Shown here: positions 1-5,872 of the stretch, one piece after another | Numbering within the stretch: position 1 is the first letter of the stretch | Layout: every line of letters begins with the position of its first letter | Assembly (NCBI GenBank): GCA_003233545.1 | Contig: QILZ01000131.1 | Location: forward strand, 1 to 7,883 | Direction of reading: 5' to 3' | From: Spirochaetales bacterium | Lineage (GTDB): Bacteria > Spirochaetota > Spirochaetia > SZUA-6 | DNA: 7,883 nt | Notes under the pieces: model-generated | The model's input: only the letters and a program-made list of their open reading frames with translations | Database searches by the model: none | What the model was told of the DNA's origin: nothing | Position numbers and translations under genes: made by a program

Positions 1-365
1 ATAAATAAAAGAAACACTCCGAAGATCCAGTTAAGTTTCCTGCTTCCCCGGTAAGATCCGGTAAAAATTATCCGGCTCAGGTGCAGGATCACCAGAAAAG
101 TGACCGCCTCAGCCGTCCATCTGTGAAAGGATCGAACCCACAGACCGAGCGGAGCAGCGCTTAGTTTCAGAACGCTGTTCCTGGCACCATCAACCGAAGG
201 CATATAAAAGAATGCCATTATGATACCGGTGAAAATGAGCAGGGTAAATCCCACAACCACGGTTCCGCCTATGCTGTAGCCGAACCATCCTGCATGTTCC
301 GGTACCGAGTAGTTAAGATCGCTTAACTTCCACGGCTTCTCTTCGGATAAACTGCCGGCACTCAT
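1..365 (-). CDS. Cytochrome b (b/b6 family), N-terminal part, cut by the window edge
   Basis: I translated this by hand from the ATG at 365-363; 121 codons are visible before the left edge. Seen: after a soluble N-terminus there is a hydrophobic helix (about residues 30-54, with the family pattern G-x-x-L-x-x-x-TG-x-x-x-A-x-x-Y-x-P), then an 'RSFHRW' segment with His81 and an 'LHLSR' segment with His95, followed by 'TGSYRGSRK' and 'NWIFGVFLL'. Two histidines 14 residues apart in helix B are the b-haem ligand pattern of cytochrome b and b6, and Arg-Lys-x-x-W before helix C is also typical. In this family the protein oxidises quinol and passes electrons across the membrane through two haems; the second pair of ligands would lie outside the window. 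The start overlaps the upstream gene's stop as ATGA, so the two are probably translationally coupled. The electron acceptor and complex type cannot be told from here. Confidence 0.85.
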   Translation of the reverse strand, partial: MSAGSLSEEKPWKLSDLNYSVPEHAGWFGYSIGGTVVVGFTLLIFTGIIMAFFYMPSVDGARNSVLKLSAAPLGLWVRSFHRWTAEAVTFLVILHLSRIIFTGSYRGSRKLNWIFGVFLLF

Positions 366-682
366 TCCGCGCCCCCTTGCTTCTGCCTTCTGAGATACAC
401 CAGGGCGATACCGGCAATCGCCACTGCTAAAGCAAGAGCTTTGATAACGATAAAAATGGTGGAGCGTTCAACTTCCCTGCGAATGGTCTGGAAATCCTTC
501 TCCATGGTGTTCTGCTCGGCGGCTTTTGTAAGCTGGGAAGCATCCCCGGAATGTCCGCCTTTAATGGTTTCGCTCGTGACCTTATGGGGCTTTTCTTTAT
601 CATCACCCTCATGGGCGTAACCATTAAAGGCGACCACTGTCAGAAATATCAACGTCAACAGGAAATAGACGAAACGTTTCAT
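362..682 (-). CDS. Small exported single-pass membrane protein heading the cytochrome b operon, function unknown
   Basis: A 106-residue protein I do not recognise. Seen: a classic Sec signal peptide (MKRF, hydrophobic to about residue 20, likely cut after GYA at 23). A polar extracytoplasmic stretch of about 50 residues follows, with His24, His33 and His44 and many charged residues. Then comes one transmembrane helix (about 75-96) and a short basic tail, RRQKQGGAE. The start is supported by AAGGAGGG 4 bases upstream (687-694), and the promoter at 700-729 makes it the first gene of the unit. It overlaps the cytochrome b start by four bases, so an accessory or structural role in that cytochrome complex is the natural inference. 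There is no CXXCH haem motif and no cysteine at all, so it is neither a c-type cytochrome nor a Rieske protein. The histidines could bind metal or haem, but nothing shows this. Confidence 0.75.
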   Translation of the reverse strand: MKRFVYFLLTLIFLTVVAFNGYAHEGDDKEKPHKVTSETIKGGHSGDASQLTKAAEQNTMEKDFQTIRREVERSTIFIVIKALALAVAIAGIALVYLRRQKQGGAE

Positions 683-699
683 AAATCCCTCCTTACTCT

Positions 700-729
700 A
701 TAATACTACACCCCCCTGGGGTTAGTCAA
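700..729 (-). promoter_or_regulatory. Promoter for the small membrane protein-cytochrome b operon
   Basis: Read on the minus strand, TTGACT (724-729) and TATTAT (700-705) each match the sigma-70 consensus at five of six bases, with an 18-base spacer. The -10 ends only a few bases before the ribosome site, so the leader is very short. The spacer holds a C6-T-G4 tract (711-721), a possible repressor site. This is consensus matching by eye; no transcript start is known. Confidence 0.5.
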
Positions 730-811
730 TAAATACACAGGAATATTCTTTTTTTCTACGTTTCTCATTTGCTGATACTTCTTCTTTCTACTGAATTCAA
801 GGCTGCGTTTT

Positions 812-861
812 TTATCATTATATTACCATTTTTTGTCATTATAGTTATAGACAGTTTAAAT
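812..861 (+). promoter_or_regulatory. Putative promoter with phased TTNNCAT repeats ahead of the corrinoid protein gene
   Basis: Three direct repeats follow each other at 11 and then 10 bases: TTATCAT (812-818), TTACCAT (823-829) and TTGTCAT (833-839). The last contains TTGTCA (833-838), a five-of-six match to a -35 box. A 17-base spacer then leads to TTAAAT (856-861); TATAGA (846-851) is an alternative -10 if an activator replaces the -35. The spacing looks like a site for an OmpR/PhoB-type regulator, but the DNA is very AT-rich and chance is possible. Confidence 0.3.
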
Positions 862-922
862 ATATCCCTTATATACTTCTGTAACAGTATCTAATTAAAA
901 GAACCATGTAAGAGGAGTTGTT

Positions 923-1564
923 ATGGATAAATTATCAGAATTATCACTCGCTGTAGAAAAAGGGAATGCACCGGGAGCAAAGGAGCTCACAGACAGTCTC
1001 CTGGCCGAAGGAATAAGTGCGCAGGACGTTTTAAACAAGGGACTTCTTCCGGGTATGGAAGTAATTGGTGTTAAATTCAAGAACAACGAAATCTACATAC
1101 CGGAAGTACTTATTGCAGCCCGTGCAATGAGCACTGCAATGGACGTAATACGTCCCATTCTTACAGCGACAGGTGTGGAACCTGTAGGCAAGTTAATAAT
1201 CGGAACAGTAAAGGGCGATCTTCACGACATCGGAAAGAACCTTGTTAAAATGATGTCGCAGGGAGCAGGTATAGAAGTAATAGATATCGGGACGGATTGT
1301 TCGCCGGAAAAATTTTTCGATGCCTACCAGGAAAATAAGGATGTTAAGATTATCGGAATGTCAGCCTTACTGACTACAACAATGACAAACATGAAAAGTG
1401 TAATAGACAAATTTTCAAATGAAGGCCTGCGGGATAAAGTTAAAATACTAATAGGCGGTGCACCTGTTACGGAACAGTTTGCCAATGAAATCGGCGCCGA
1501 CGGCTATGCACCGGATGCAGCTTCCGCAGCAGATAGTTTTAAGGAGATTTTTTCAGCGAATTAA
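923..1564 (+). CDS. Corrinoid (vitamin B12) methyl-carrier protein of the MtbC/MttC type
   Basis: At 213 residues this is the usual size of methyltransferase cognate corrinoid proteins. Seen: an N-terminal helical cap domain (about 1-85) with 'GLLPGMEVIG' and 'EIYIPEVLIAA', both typical of B12-binding domain 2. A Rossmann-like cobalamin domain follows, with 'GDLHDIGKN' (98-106), in which His101 is the expected lower axial cobalt ligand. It also has 'GMSALL' with Ser147, and Gly178-Gly179 before the closing 'GADGYAPDA'. Such proteins carry a methyl group on cobalt between a substrate-specific methyltransferase (for methylamines, methanol, methoxy-aromatics or betaines) and a second one that hands it to tetrahydrofolate or a thiol. 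The ATG is set by AGAGGAG at 911-917. Neither neighbour is a methyltransferase, and the next gene is convergent, so it appears to be transcribed alone and its partner must act in trans. The methyl donor cannot be told. Confidence 0.9.
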   Translation: MDKLSELSLAVEKGNAPGAKELTDSLLAEGISAQDVLNKGLLPGMEVIGVKFKNNEIYIPEVLIAARAMSTAMDVIRPILTATGVEPVGKLIIGTVKGDLHDIGKNLVKMMSQGAGIEVIDIGTDCSPEKFFDAYQENKDVKIIGMSALLTTTMTNMKSVIDKFSNEGLRDKVKILIGGAPVTEQFANEIGADGYAPDAASAADSFKEIFSAN

Positions 1565-1567
1565 TCG

Positions 1568-1588
1568 CGGGGCAGCAGATCCCGTTTT
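1568..1588 (+). terminator. Weak candidate terminator between the convergent genes
   Basis: CGGG (1568-1571) can pair with CCCG (1581-1584) across a 9-base loop and is followed by TTTTA. The stem is only four base pairs, so termination is doubtful. It is nevertheless the only hairpin I see in the 46 bases between the convergent corrinoid and kinase genes, and it could serve both strands. Confidence 0.22.
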
Positions 1589-1610
1589 ATAATGTTTGTT
1601 GTGCCGTATA

Positions 1611-2636
1611 TTATATCGAAAGCATCTCTTCCGCCGGGGTATTCTCCATGAATGTTATTGTGTCGCTGTAACTTCTCATACCCCCGGATGTGCTCGGGTG
1701 ATTAAGACAGATTGCAGCCATGGCATTGGCAAAGCGCATCGACTCTTCTATCTTCCATTCCTCGTGAATCCCGTAGAGCATCCCGGAACAGAATGCATCT
1801 CCTGCACCGACCGTTCCCTTAATAAAATTATCGGATACTTTAAAAGCCGGAACAAAAACCGGGCTGCAGTCTCTTTTTACAGCGTATGCACCCTCGGGAA
1901 AATGAATACATATAAGCTCATTATTGCCGTTTTCAACAAGCCAGTTAAGGGCGCTTTTAAGATTTACAGTATTTAAGCTCCCGTTCTTTGCTCTTATTTT
2001 ATAACCTGCAGTTTCTCCGGCTTCGATTTCATTAATTACCAGGTAATCCGTATATTTCAAGGCCGGAGTAACAATCCGCTTAAAACGTGATCCGCTTTCG
2101 CTTACGATATCCACTGCTGTTTTTAACCCTGAATCCCGGGCGGTCTTTAAAAGCCGGGCCATTCGGGTACCATATATATCGTCTTCCTTATCCAGAGAGT
2201 CGAGTAACAGTATGTACCCCACATGAAGTATCTTTGCCTTAATGTTTGTAAAATCAAAGTGCTTTATATCGAGAAACATATTTGCACCCTTGTTATGAAA
2301 AAATGTTCTTACCCCGGTATCCTTAACGGTCATCACATCCGTGTAAGAGGTGACGGTTTTATCCGTCCTCTGCATTAAAGACACATCGATCCCATGTGCC
2401 GACAGGTCGGACAGGATATAGGATCCGTCATCATCACCCCCGACAATTCCGACTGCAGCAAGCGGAATACCCTGCTTAAGAATGGCAATATCTTTTAGTA
2501 CATTGTACGGACACCCTCCGTTAGCCCTCTGCTCTTTTAATATAACCGAAAGCATCCCCTCTTCCGGCCATAAATCGATGATCTTAACATGGTCGATTAT
2601 AAAATTACCGGCTGCTGTAATACCATTTCGCTTCAT
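1611..2636 (-). CDS. PfkB/ribokinase-family carbohydrate kinase, substrate unknown
   Basis: This is a 341-residue cytosolic kinase that would transfer phosphate from ATP to a sugar or nucleoside hydroxyl. Seen: 'ITAAGNFIIDHVKIID' at the N-terminus and the first PfkB signature around Gly40-Gly41 ('ANGGCPYNVL'). 'GDDDGSYI' is near 68, an N-x-x-E-like 'INEIEAG' at 201-207, and the second signature 'GTVGAGDAFCSG' near 274-285. There Gly277-Asp280 form the anion hole and Asp280 is the catalytic base. The reading frame stays open upstream to a TTG at 2705, but I chose the ATG at 2636. It places the family's usual 'xxAAGNxIxDxVK' opening at the N-terminus and has GGGGAA (2641-2646) just upstream, whereas the TTG has no ribosome site. 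The gene is convergent with the corrinoid gene and divergent from pstS. No sugar transporter or catabolic gene is adjacent, so the substrate is open. Confidence 0.85.
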   Translation of the reverse strand: MKRNGITAAGNFIIDHVKIIDLWPEEGMLSVILKEQRANGGCPYNVLKDIAILKQGIPLAAVGIVGGDDDGSYILSDLSAHGIDVSLMQRTDKTVTSYTDVMTVKDTGVRTFFHNKGANMFLDIKHFDFTNIKAKILHVGYILLLDSLDKEDDIYGTRMARLLKTARDSGLKTAVDIVSESGSRFKRIVTPALKYTDYLVINEIEAGETAGYKIRAKNGSLNTVNLKSALNWLVENGNNELICIHFPEGAYAVKRDCSPVFVPAFKVSDNFIKGTVGAGDAFCSGMLYGIHEEWKIEESMRFANAMAAICLNHPSTSGGMRSYSDTITFMENTPAEEMLSI

Positions 2637-2753
2637 AATTTTCCCCGAAACAATAAATTCATTACGGACTGCCGTGCAATCCGTTTTTATTTCCAACAAT
2701 ACCAAAACATATATAATAGTACAACCATATTAATCGTAATACTTTTTTAATAT

Positions 2754-2807
2754 TTAATCATATTTTAACATTTCTCTAACAATATTCTAACATTTCTTAT
2801 CTACCAT
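2754..2807 (+). promoter_or_regulatory. Pho-box-like array and promoter for the pst operon
   Basis: Seen: TTAACA (2765-2770), CTAACA (2776-2781) and CTAACA (2787-2792), each exactly 11 bases after the previous. Weaker flanking units in the same phase are TTAATC (2754-2759) and TATCTA (2798-2803). Direct repeats of one helical turn are how PhoB (E. coli) and PhoP (Bacillus, TTAACA-like units) bind, and the units here resemble the Bacillus type. TACCAT (2802-2807) is a possible -10, nine bases after the third unit, matching the layout of Pho-activated promoters that lack a proper -35. The response regulator encoded at the end of this operon is the likely ligand. Confidence 0.7.
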
Positions 2808-2843
2808 GCCCGCAACTTACAAAATATCCTTAAGGAGGATTAT

Positions 2844-3935
2844 ATGAAACTTTCTCACAGGAACATCTTTGTTATGTTTCTATCAGTACTTATGGCACTG
2901 ACCGTCGTTTCTCTGGTTTCGGCCGCAGGCCAGGGCGAAACAAAGGGTAAGGCAAAAAATGTGGAACTCTTAGGCGCAGGAGCGACATTCCCCTACCCCC
3001 TCTACTCAAAAATGTTTGATGAATACAACAAGCTTTTTGGGGTTAAAGTTAATTATCAGGCAATCGGCTCGGGCGGCGGTATAAGACAGATGCTGAGCAA
3101 AACGGTAGATTTCGGAGGAACGGATGCTTTCATGAGTGATAAAGAACTTGCAAAGGCAGACGGAACGATCCTTCATGTTCCTACCTGTCTCGGTGCCGTT
3201 GTCGTTACCTACAACCTGGAAGGATCGCCAAAATTAAAACTTACATCCGATGTAATTGCAGATGCTTTCCTCGGCAAGATAACGAAATGGAACGATGAGA
3301 GAATCAAGGCACTTAACCCCGGTGTAAAACTGCCGGACCGGAATATAACAATCGTTCACAGATCCGACGGAAGCGGAACGACTTTTATCTTCAGCGATTA
3401 CCTGACTAAAGTAAGTAAAGATTGGGAAAAGCAGATCGGCAGAGGAAAAGCTCTGAATTGGCCTGTCGGTATCGGCGGAAAAGGAAACCCGGGCGTTGCC
3501 GGTCTTGTAAAGCAGACAAGCGGCGCGATGGGTTACGTGGAGTTGATATATACCCTCCAGAACAAGATGCCTTATGCATTAATAAAAAACAAGAGCGGTA
3601 ATTTTATCGAGCCTTCACTGGAAACCGTTTCTCAGGCTGCAAACATAGATATCCCTGCAGACACAAGAGTATCTATTACCGATACGGATGCAAAAAACGG
3701 CTACCCGATTTCAAGTTTCACATGGTTAATTTTCTACAAGGAACAGAATTACAATAAAAGGAGCCCTGATCAAGTTAAAGCTTTGCTGTCGCTTTTATGG
3801 TGGGTAGAGCATAGCGGCCAGAAGTATAATGAGGCTTTAGAGTATGCAAAATTACCCGAAGCTGCAGTTAAAAGGGCGGAAGTTATCTTAAAATCTGTTG
3901 TGTACAACGGGAAAAAAATTGATTTTAAACAGTAA
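2844..3935 (+). CDS. pstS: Phosphate-binding periplasmic protein of the Pst ABC transporter
   Basis: PstS captures inorganic phosphate outside the membrane and delivers it to PstC/PstA. The 363 residues fit the family. Seen: a Sec signal peptide (KLSHR, then a hydrophobic core to about 26, likely cut at VSA-AG near 27). No lipobox cysteine is present, so the mature protein should be soluble and periplasmic. Ligand segments in order are 'GAGATFPYPLY' (44-54), 'GSGGG' (75-79), 'DFGGTDA' (89-95, replacing the common DFGASD) and 'HRSDGSGTT' (172-180), which gives the Arg-Ser-Asp and Gly-Thr phosphate contacts. Near the C-terminus lies 'GYPISSFT' (286-293). The start is set by AAGGAGGA at 2832-2839. 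It is the first gene of the operon, behind the Pho-box array. A hairpin after its stop may favour its expression over the genes that follow. Confidence 0.95.
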   Translation: MKLSHRNIFVMFLSVLMALTVVSLVSAAGQGETKGKAKNVELLGAGATFPYPLYSKMFDEYNKLFGVKVNYQAIGSGGGIRQMLSKTVDFGGTDAFMSDKELAKADGTILHVPTCLGAVVVTYNLEGSPKLKLTSDVIADAFLGKITKWNDERIKALNPGVKLPDRNITIVHRSDGSGTTFIFSDYLTKVSKDWEKQIGRGKALNWPVGIGGKGNPGVAGLVKQTSGAMGYVELIYTLQNKMPYALIKNKSGNFIEPSLETVSQAANIDIPADTRVSITDTDAKNGYPISSFTWLIFYKEQNYNKRSPDQVKALLSLLWWVEHSGQKYNEALEYAKLPEAAVKRAEVILKSVVYNGKKIDFKQ

Positions 3936-3957
3936 AAAAATCGATGTAAAAACGATA

Positions 3958-4947
3958 ATGCAGGAGCGAATTACATCAGGCAATGGCGGCATTGCAGATA
4001 TGCAGACAGAAAACATTAAGAAAAGAAGCAACAGTTTCGACACTGTTGCTTCTTCGCGCAAAAACAACATGGGCGCAGAGAAAGCATTTAATGCAGTCCT
4101 CCTTATAATGGGGATTATTGTCATATTGATTCTGGCAGGAATATTGGTAAGTCTATTCGTGGAATCCCTTCCCGCTATAAAATATAACGGTTTCGGCTTT
4201 CTGATTAATAATGTATGGGATCCGGTTACTGATCGATACGGTGCCGTACCTTTTTTACTCGGTACGCTGTTAACATCATTCTTAGCTCTTGTTATATCCA
4301 TTCCTTTTTCCCTCGCAGTTTCAATTGTACTTGCTGAATATCTAAAGGAAGGGTGGATTCCCGCTATTCTAAAGAGTGCGACGGATCTGCTGGCCGGTGT
4401 GCCTTCTGTTATATATGGATTCTGGGGGTTGTTTCTTATTACTCCGATTGTAAGAAAAATTGAAATGTCCCTTAATTTGCCACCGTACGGGGTAAGTATT
4501 TTAGCGGCATCGATTATTCTTGCAATAATGATTATTCCGTATTCGGCATCCATTGCACGGGAGGTTATTCCTTTGGTTCCCGTAGATATAAAAGAGGCCT
4601 CTTATTCGCTGGGTGCAACAAAATATGAAACGATTAAAACCATAATCTTAAAATATTCAATGTCCGGTATATTAGCCGGAATCGTACTTTCTCTCGGCAG
4701 GGCAATAGGCGAAACGATGGCAGTTACAATGCTCATTGGTAATTCCAATATTTTACCGAAGAATTTTCTCTCCCTTATATTTAACCCGGGAAATACAATG
4801 GCTTCGGTAATAGCCAATGAGTTTACCGAAGCGACAGGCAATATTTATCTTTCATCACTTGTAGAAATCGGTTTATTGCTTTTTATCGTATCATTCATTT
4901 TAAACGTTATCGGAAAATATATTATCAGGAAATTTGTTATCGAATAA
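3958..4947 (+). CDS. pstC: Phosphate ABC transporter permease PstC
   Basis: One of the two inner-membrane permeases forming the phosphate channel. Seen, numbering from the ATG at 3958 (329 residues): a polar N-terminus to about 42 and a first membrane helix (about 44-69). The PstC pattern 'WDPVTDRYGAVPFLLGTLLTS' region follows (87-107), then further helices. 'LLAGVPSVIYGFWGLF' (144-159) and the cytoplasmic EAA loop with 'EASYSLGATKYE' (213-224) through 'GRAIGETMAV' (247-256) come next; the loop docks on PstB. The start is uncertain. The frame is open back into pstS (TTG at 3898), and ATGs lie at 3958, 4000 and 4069, none with a good ribosome site, unlike every other gene in the operon. The ATG at 4069 begins just before the first helix and aligns best with the conserved part of the family. 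If it is the start, the protein has 292 residues and the hairpin at 4023-4054 is untranslated. Confidence 0.9.
   Translation: MQERITSGNGGIADMQTENIKKRSNSFDTVASSRKNNMGAEKAFNAVLLIMGIIVILILAGILVSLFVESLPAIKYNGFGFLINNVWDPVTDRYGAVPFLLGTLLTSFLALVISIPFSLAVSIVLAEYLKEGWIPAILKSATDLLAGVPSVIYGFWGLFLITPIVRKIEMSLNLPPYGVSILAASIILAIMIIPYSASIAREVIPLVPVDIKEASYSLGATKYETIKTIILKYSMSGILAGIVLSLGRAIGETMAVTMLIGNSNILPKNFLSLIFNPGNTMASVIANEFTEATGNIYLSSLVEIGLLLFIVSFILNVIGKYIIRKFVIE
4023..4054 (+). promoter_or_regulatory. Perfect 13-bp stem-loop between pstS and the conserved part of pstC
   Basis: AAGAAGCAACAGT (4023-4035) is exactly complementary to ACTGTTGCTTCTT (4042-4054), with loop TTCGAC. No U-run follows (the next bases are CGCGCAAAAAC), so it is not a standard intrinsic terminator. 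More likely it blocks 3' exonucleases and stabilises a pstS-only transcript, or controls pstC translation: it ends 14 bases before the ATG at 4069. Intergenic hairpins with such roles are known after the first, binding-protein gene in several ABC transporter operons. If pstC starts at 3958 or 4000, the hairpin lies inside the coding sequence. Confidence 0.65.
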
Positions 4948-4970
4948 TCGAATAAAAAGGGAAGAGTAAA

Positions 4971-5831
4971 ATGAATAATTTCGATACTGATAAGCATTTT
5001 AAATTCAGAAAACTTAAGAATAAAGTTTTTAAATATTTTCTATATTTTCTATCGAGTTTAAGTATTATTCCTTTAATCCTGATAATAGTACACATTTTTA
5101 AAAATGGAATTTCGGCCATAAACATTAACTTTTTTACTTCCCTGCCGAAACCCGTTGGAGAATCCGGCGGAGGAATACTTAATGCCATTGTAGGCACATC
5201 GATGCTTGTCATGATAGCGTCGGTCATGGCAATCCCCGTTGGTATTTCAACGGGAGTCTATCTGAATGAACACAGGAAAAACAGACTGAGCTACTATATT
5301 CAATTGTCTGCCGAAGTTCTTCAGAGCATACCTTCTATTGTAATCGGCATTGTTGCATGGATATGGATCGTACTTCCCATGGGGCATTTTTCCGCCCTGT
5401 CCGGCGGCATAGCACTCGGAATTATGATGCTTCCGACCATCATCAAATCAACCGAAGAAACTCTAAAATTAATCCCTCATTCTTTAAAGGAAGCCTCCCT
5501 GGCCTTAGGAGTACCGTATTATAAAACCATATTAAAAGTACTGCTTCCTGCGAGCTTAAGCGGGATAATTACAGGTATATTAATCGGTATTGCAAGAATT
5601 GCCGGCGAAACGGCACCTTTACTCTTTACCGCCTTTGGGAATCCTTTTCTGAACTTTAGCATTAACAAACCTGTTGCTTCACTGCCTCTTCTTATTTTTA
5701 ATTATGCAACTTCTCCGTATGATGACTGGCATAAGATAGCATGGGGAGCGTCTTTAGTACTGATAACCTTTATATTTACGCTGAATATATTTACCAGGCT
5801 GTTTACAAAAAAATATAAAGTTAAATTTTAA
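4971..5831 (+). CDS. pstA: Phosphate ABC transporter permease PstA
   Basis: The second permease of the channel, 286 residues, a normal length. Seen: a basic cytoplasmic N-terminus and a first helix at about 21-43. An extracytoplasmic segment holds 'LPKPVGESGGGILNAIVGT' (58-76), characteristic of PstA. Helices follow with 'PVGISTGVYLNE' (89-100) and 'EVLQSIPSIVIGIVAW' (115-130). The EAA loop runs 'EASLALGVPYYKT' (174-186) to 'ARIAGETAPLLF' (208-219), and a last helix lies at about 257-277 before a basic tail. The ATG has GGGAAGAG at 4959-4966. It begins 23 bases after the pstC stop and ends 41 bases before pstB, so it lies well inside the operon. Confidence 0.95.
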   Translation: MNNFDTDKHFKFRKLKNKVFKYFLYFLSSLSIIPLILIIVHIFKNGISAININFFTSLPKPVGESGGGILNAIVGTSMLVMIASVMAIPVGISTGVYLNEHRKNRLSYYIQLSAEVLQSIPSIVIGIVAWIWIVLPMGHFSALSGGIALGIMMLPTIIKSTEETLKLIPHSLKEASLALGVPYYKTILKVLLPASLSGIITGILIGIARIAGETAPLLFTAFGNPFLNFSINKPVASLPLLIFNYATSPYDDWHKIAWGASLVLITFIFTLNIFTRLFTKKYKVKF

Positions 5832-5872
5832 CACGAATCGAAATATCGAAAGAATTAATAAAAGGAAGAGTA

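Noticed and set aside
1596..1976. Plus-strand open frame of 126 codons
   Set aside because: It lies entirely antisense to the PfkB-family kinase, has no ribosome site, and its protein is of irregular composition with no recognisable domain.
2637..2705. N-terminal extension of the kinase from a TTG at 2705
   Set aside because: There is no ribosome site before the TTG. The extra 23 residues precede the usual family start, and the ATG at 2636 has GGGGAA just upstream.
4023..4054. Reading the hairpin as the inverted repeat of a small mobile element or as an intrinsic terminator
   Set aside because: There is no second copy, target duplication or U-run, and the position right after pstS favours an operon-internal RNA element.
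3888..4553. Minus-strand open frame of 221 codons
   Set aside because: It is antisense to the pstS end and to pstC, whose family identity is clear. The long frame is a mirror of the hydrophobic codon pattern.
4937..5227. Minus-strand open frame of 96 codons
   Set aside because: It is antisense to the start of pstA, with no ribosome site and no domain; a shadow frame.
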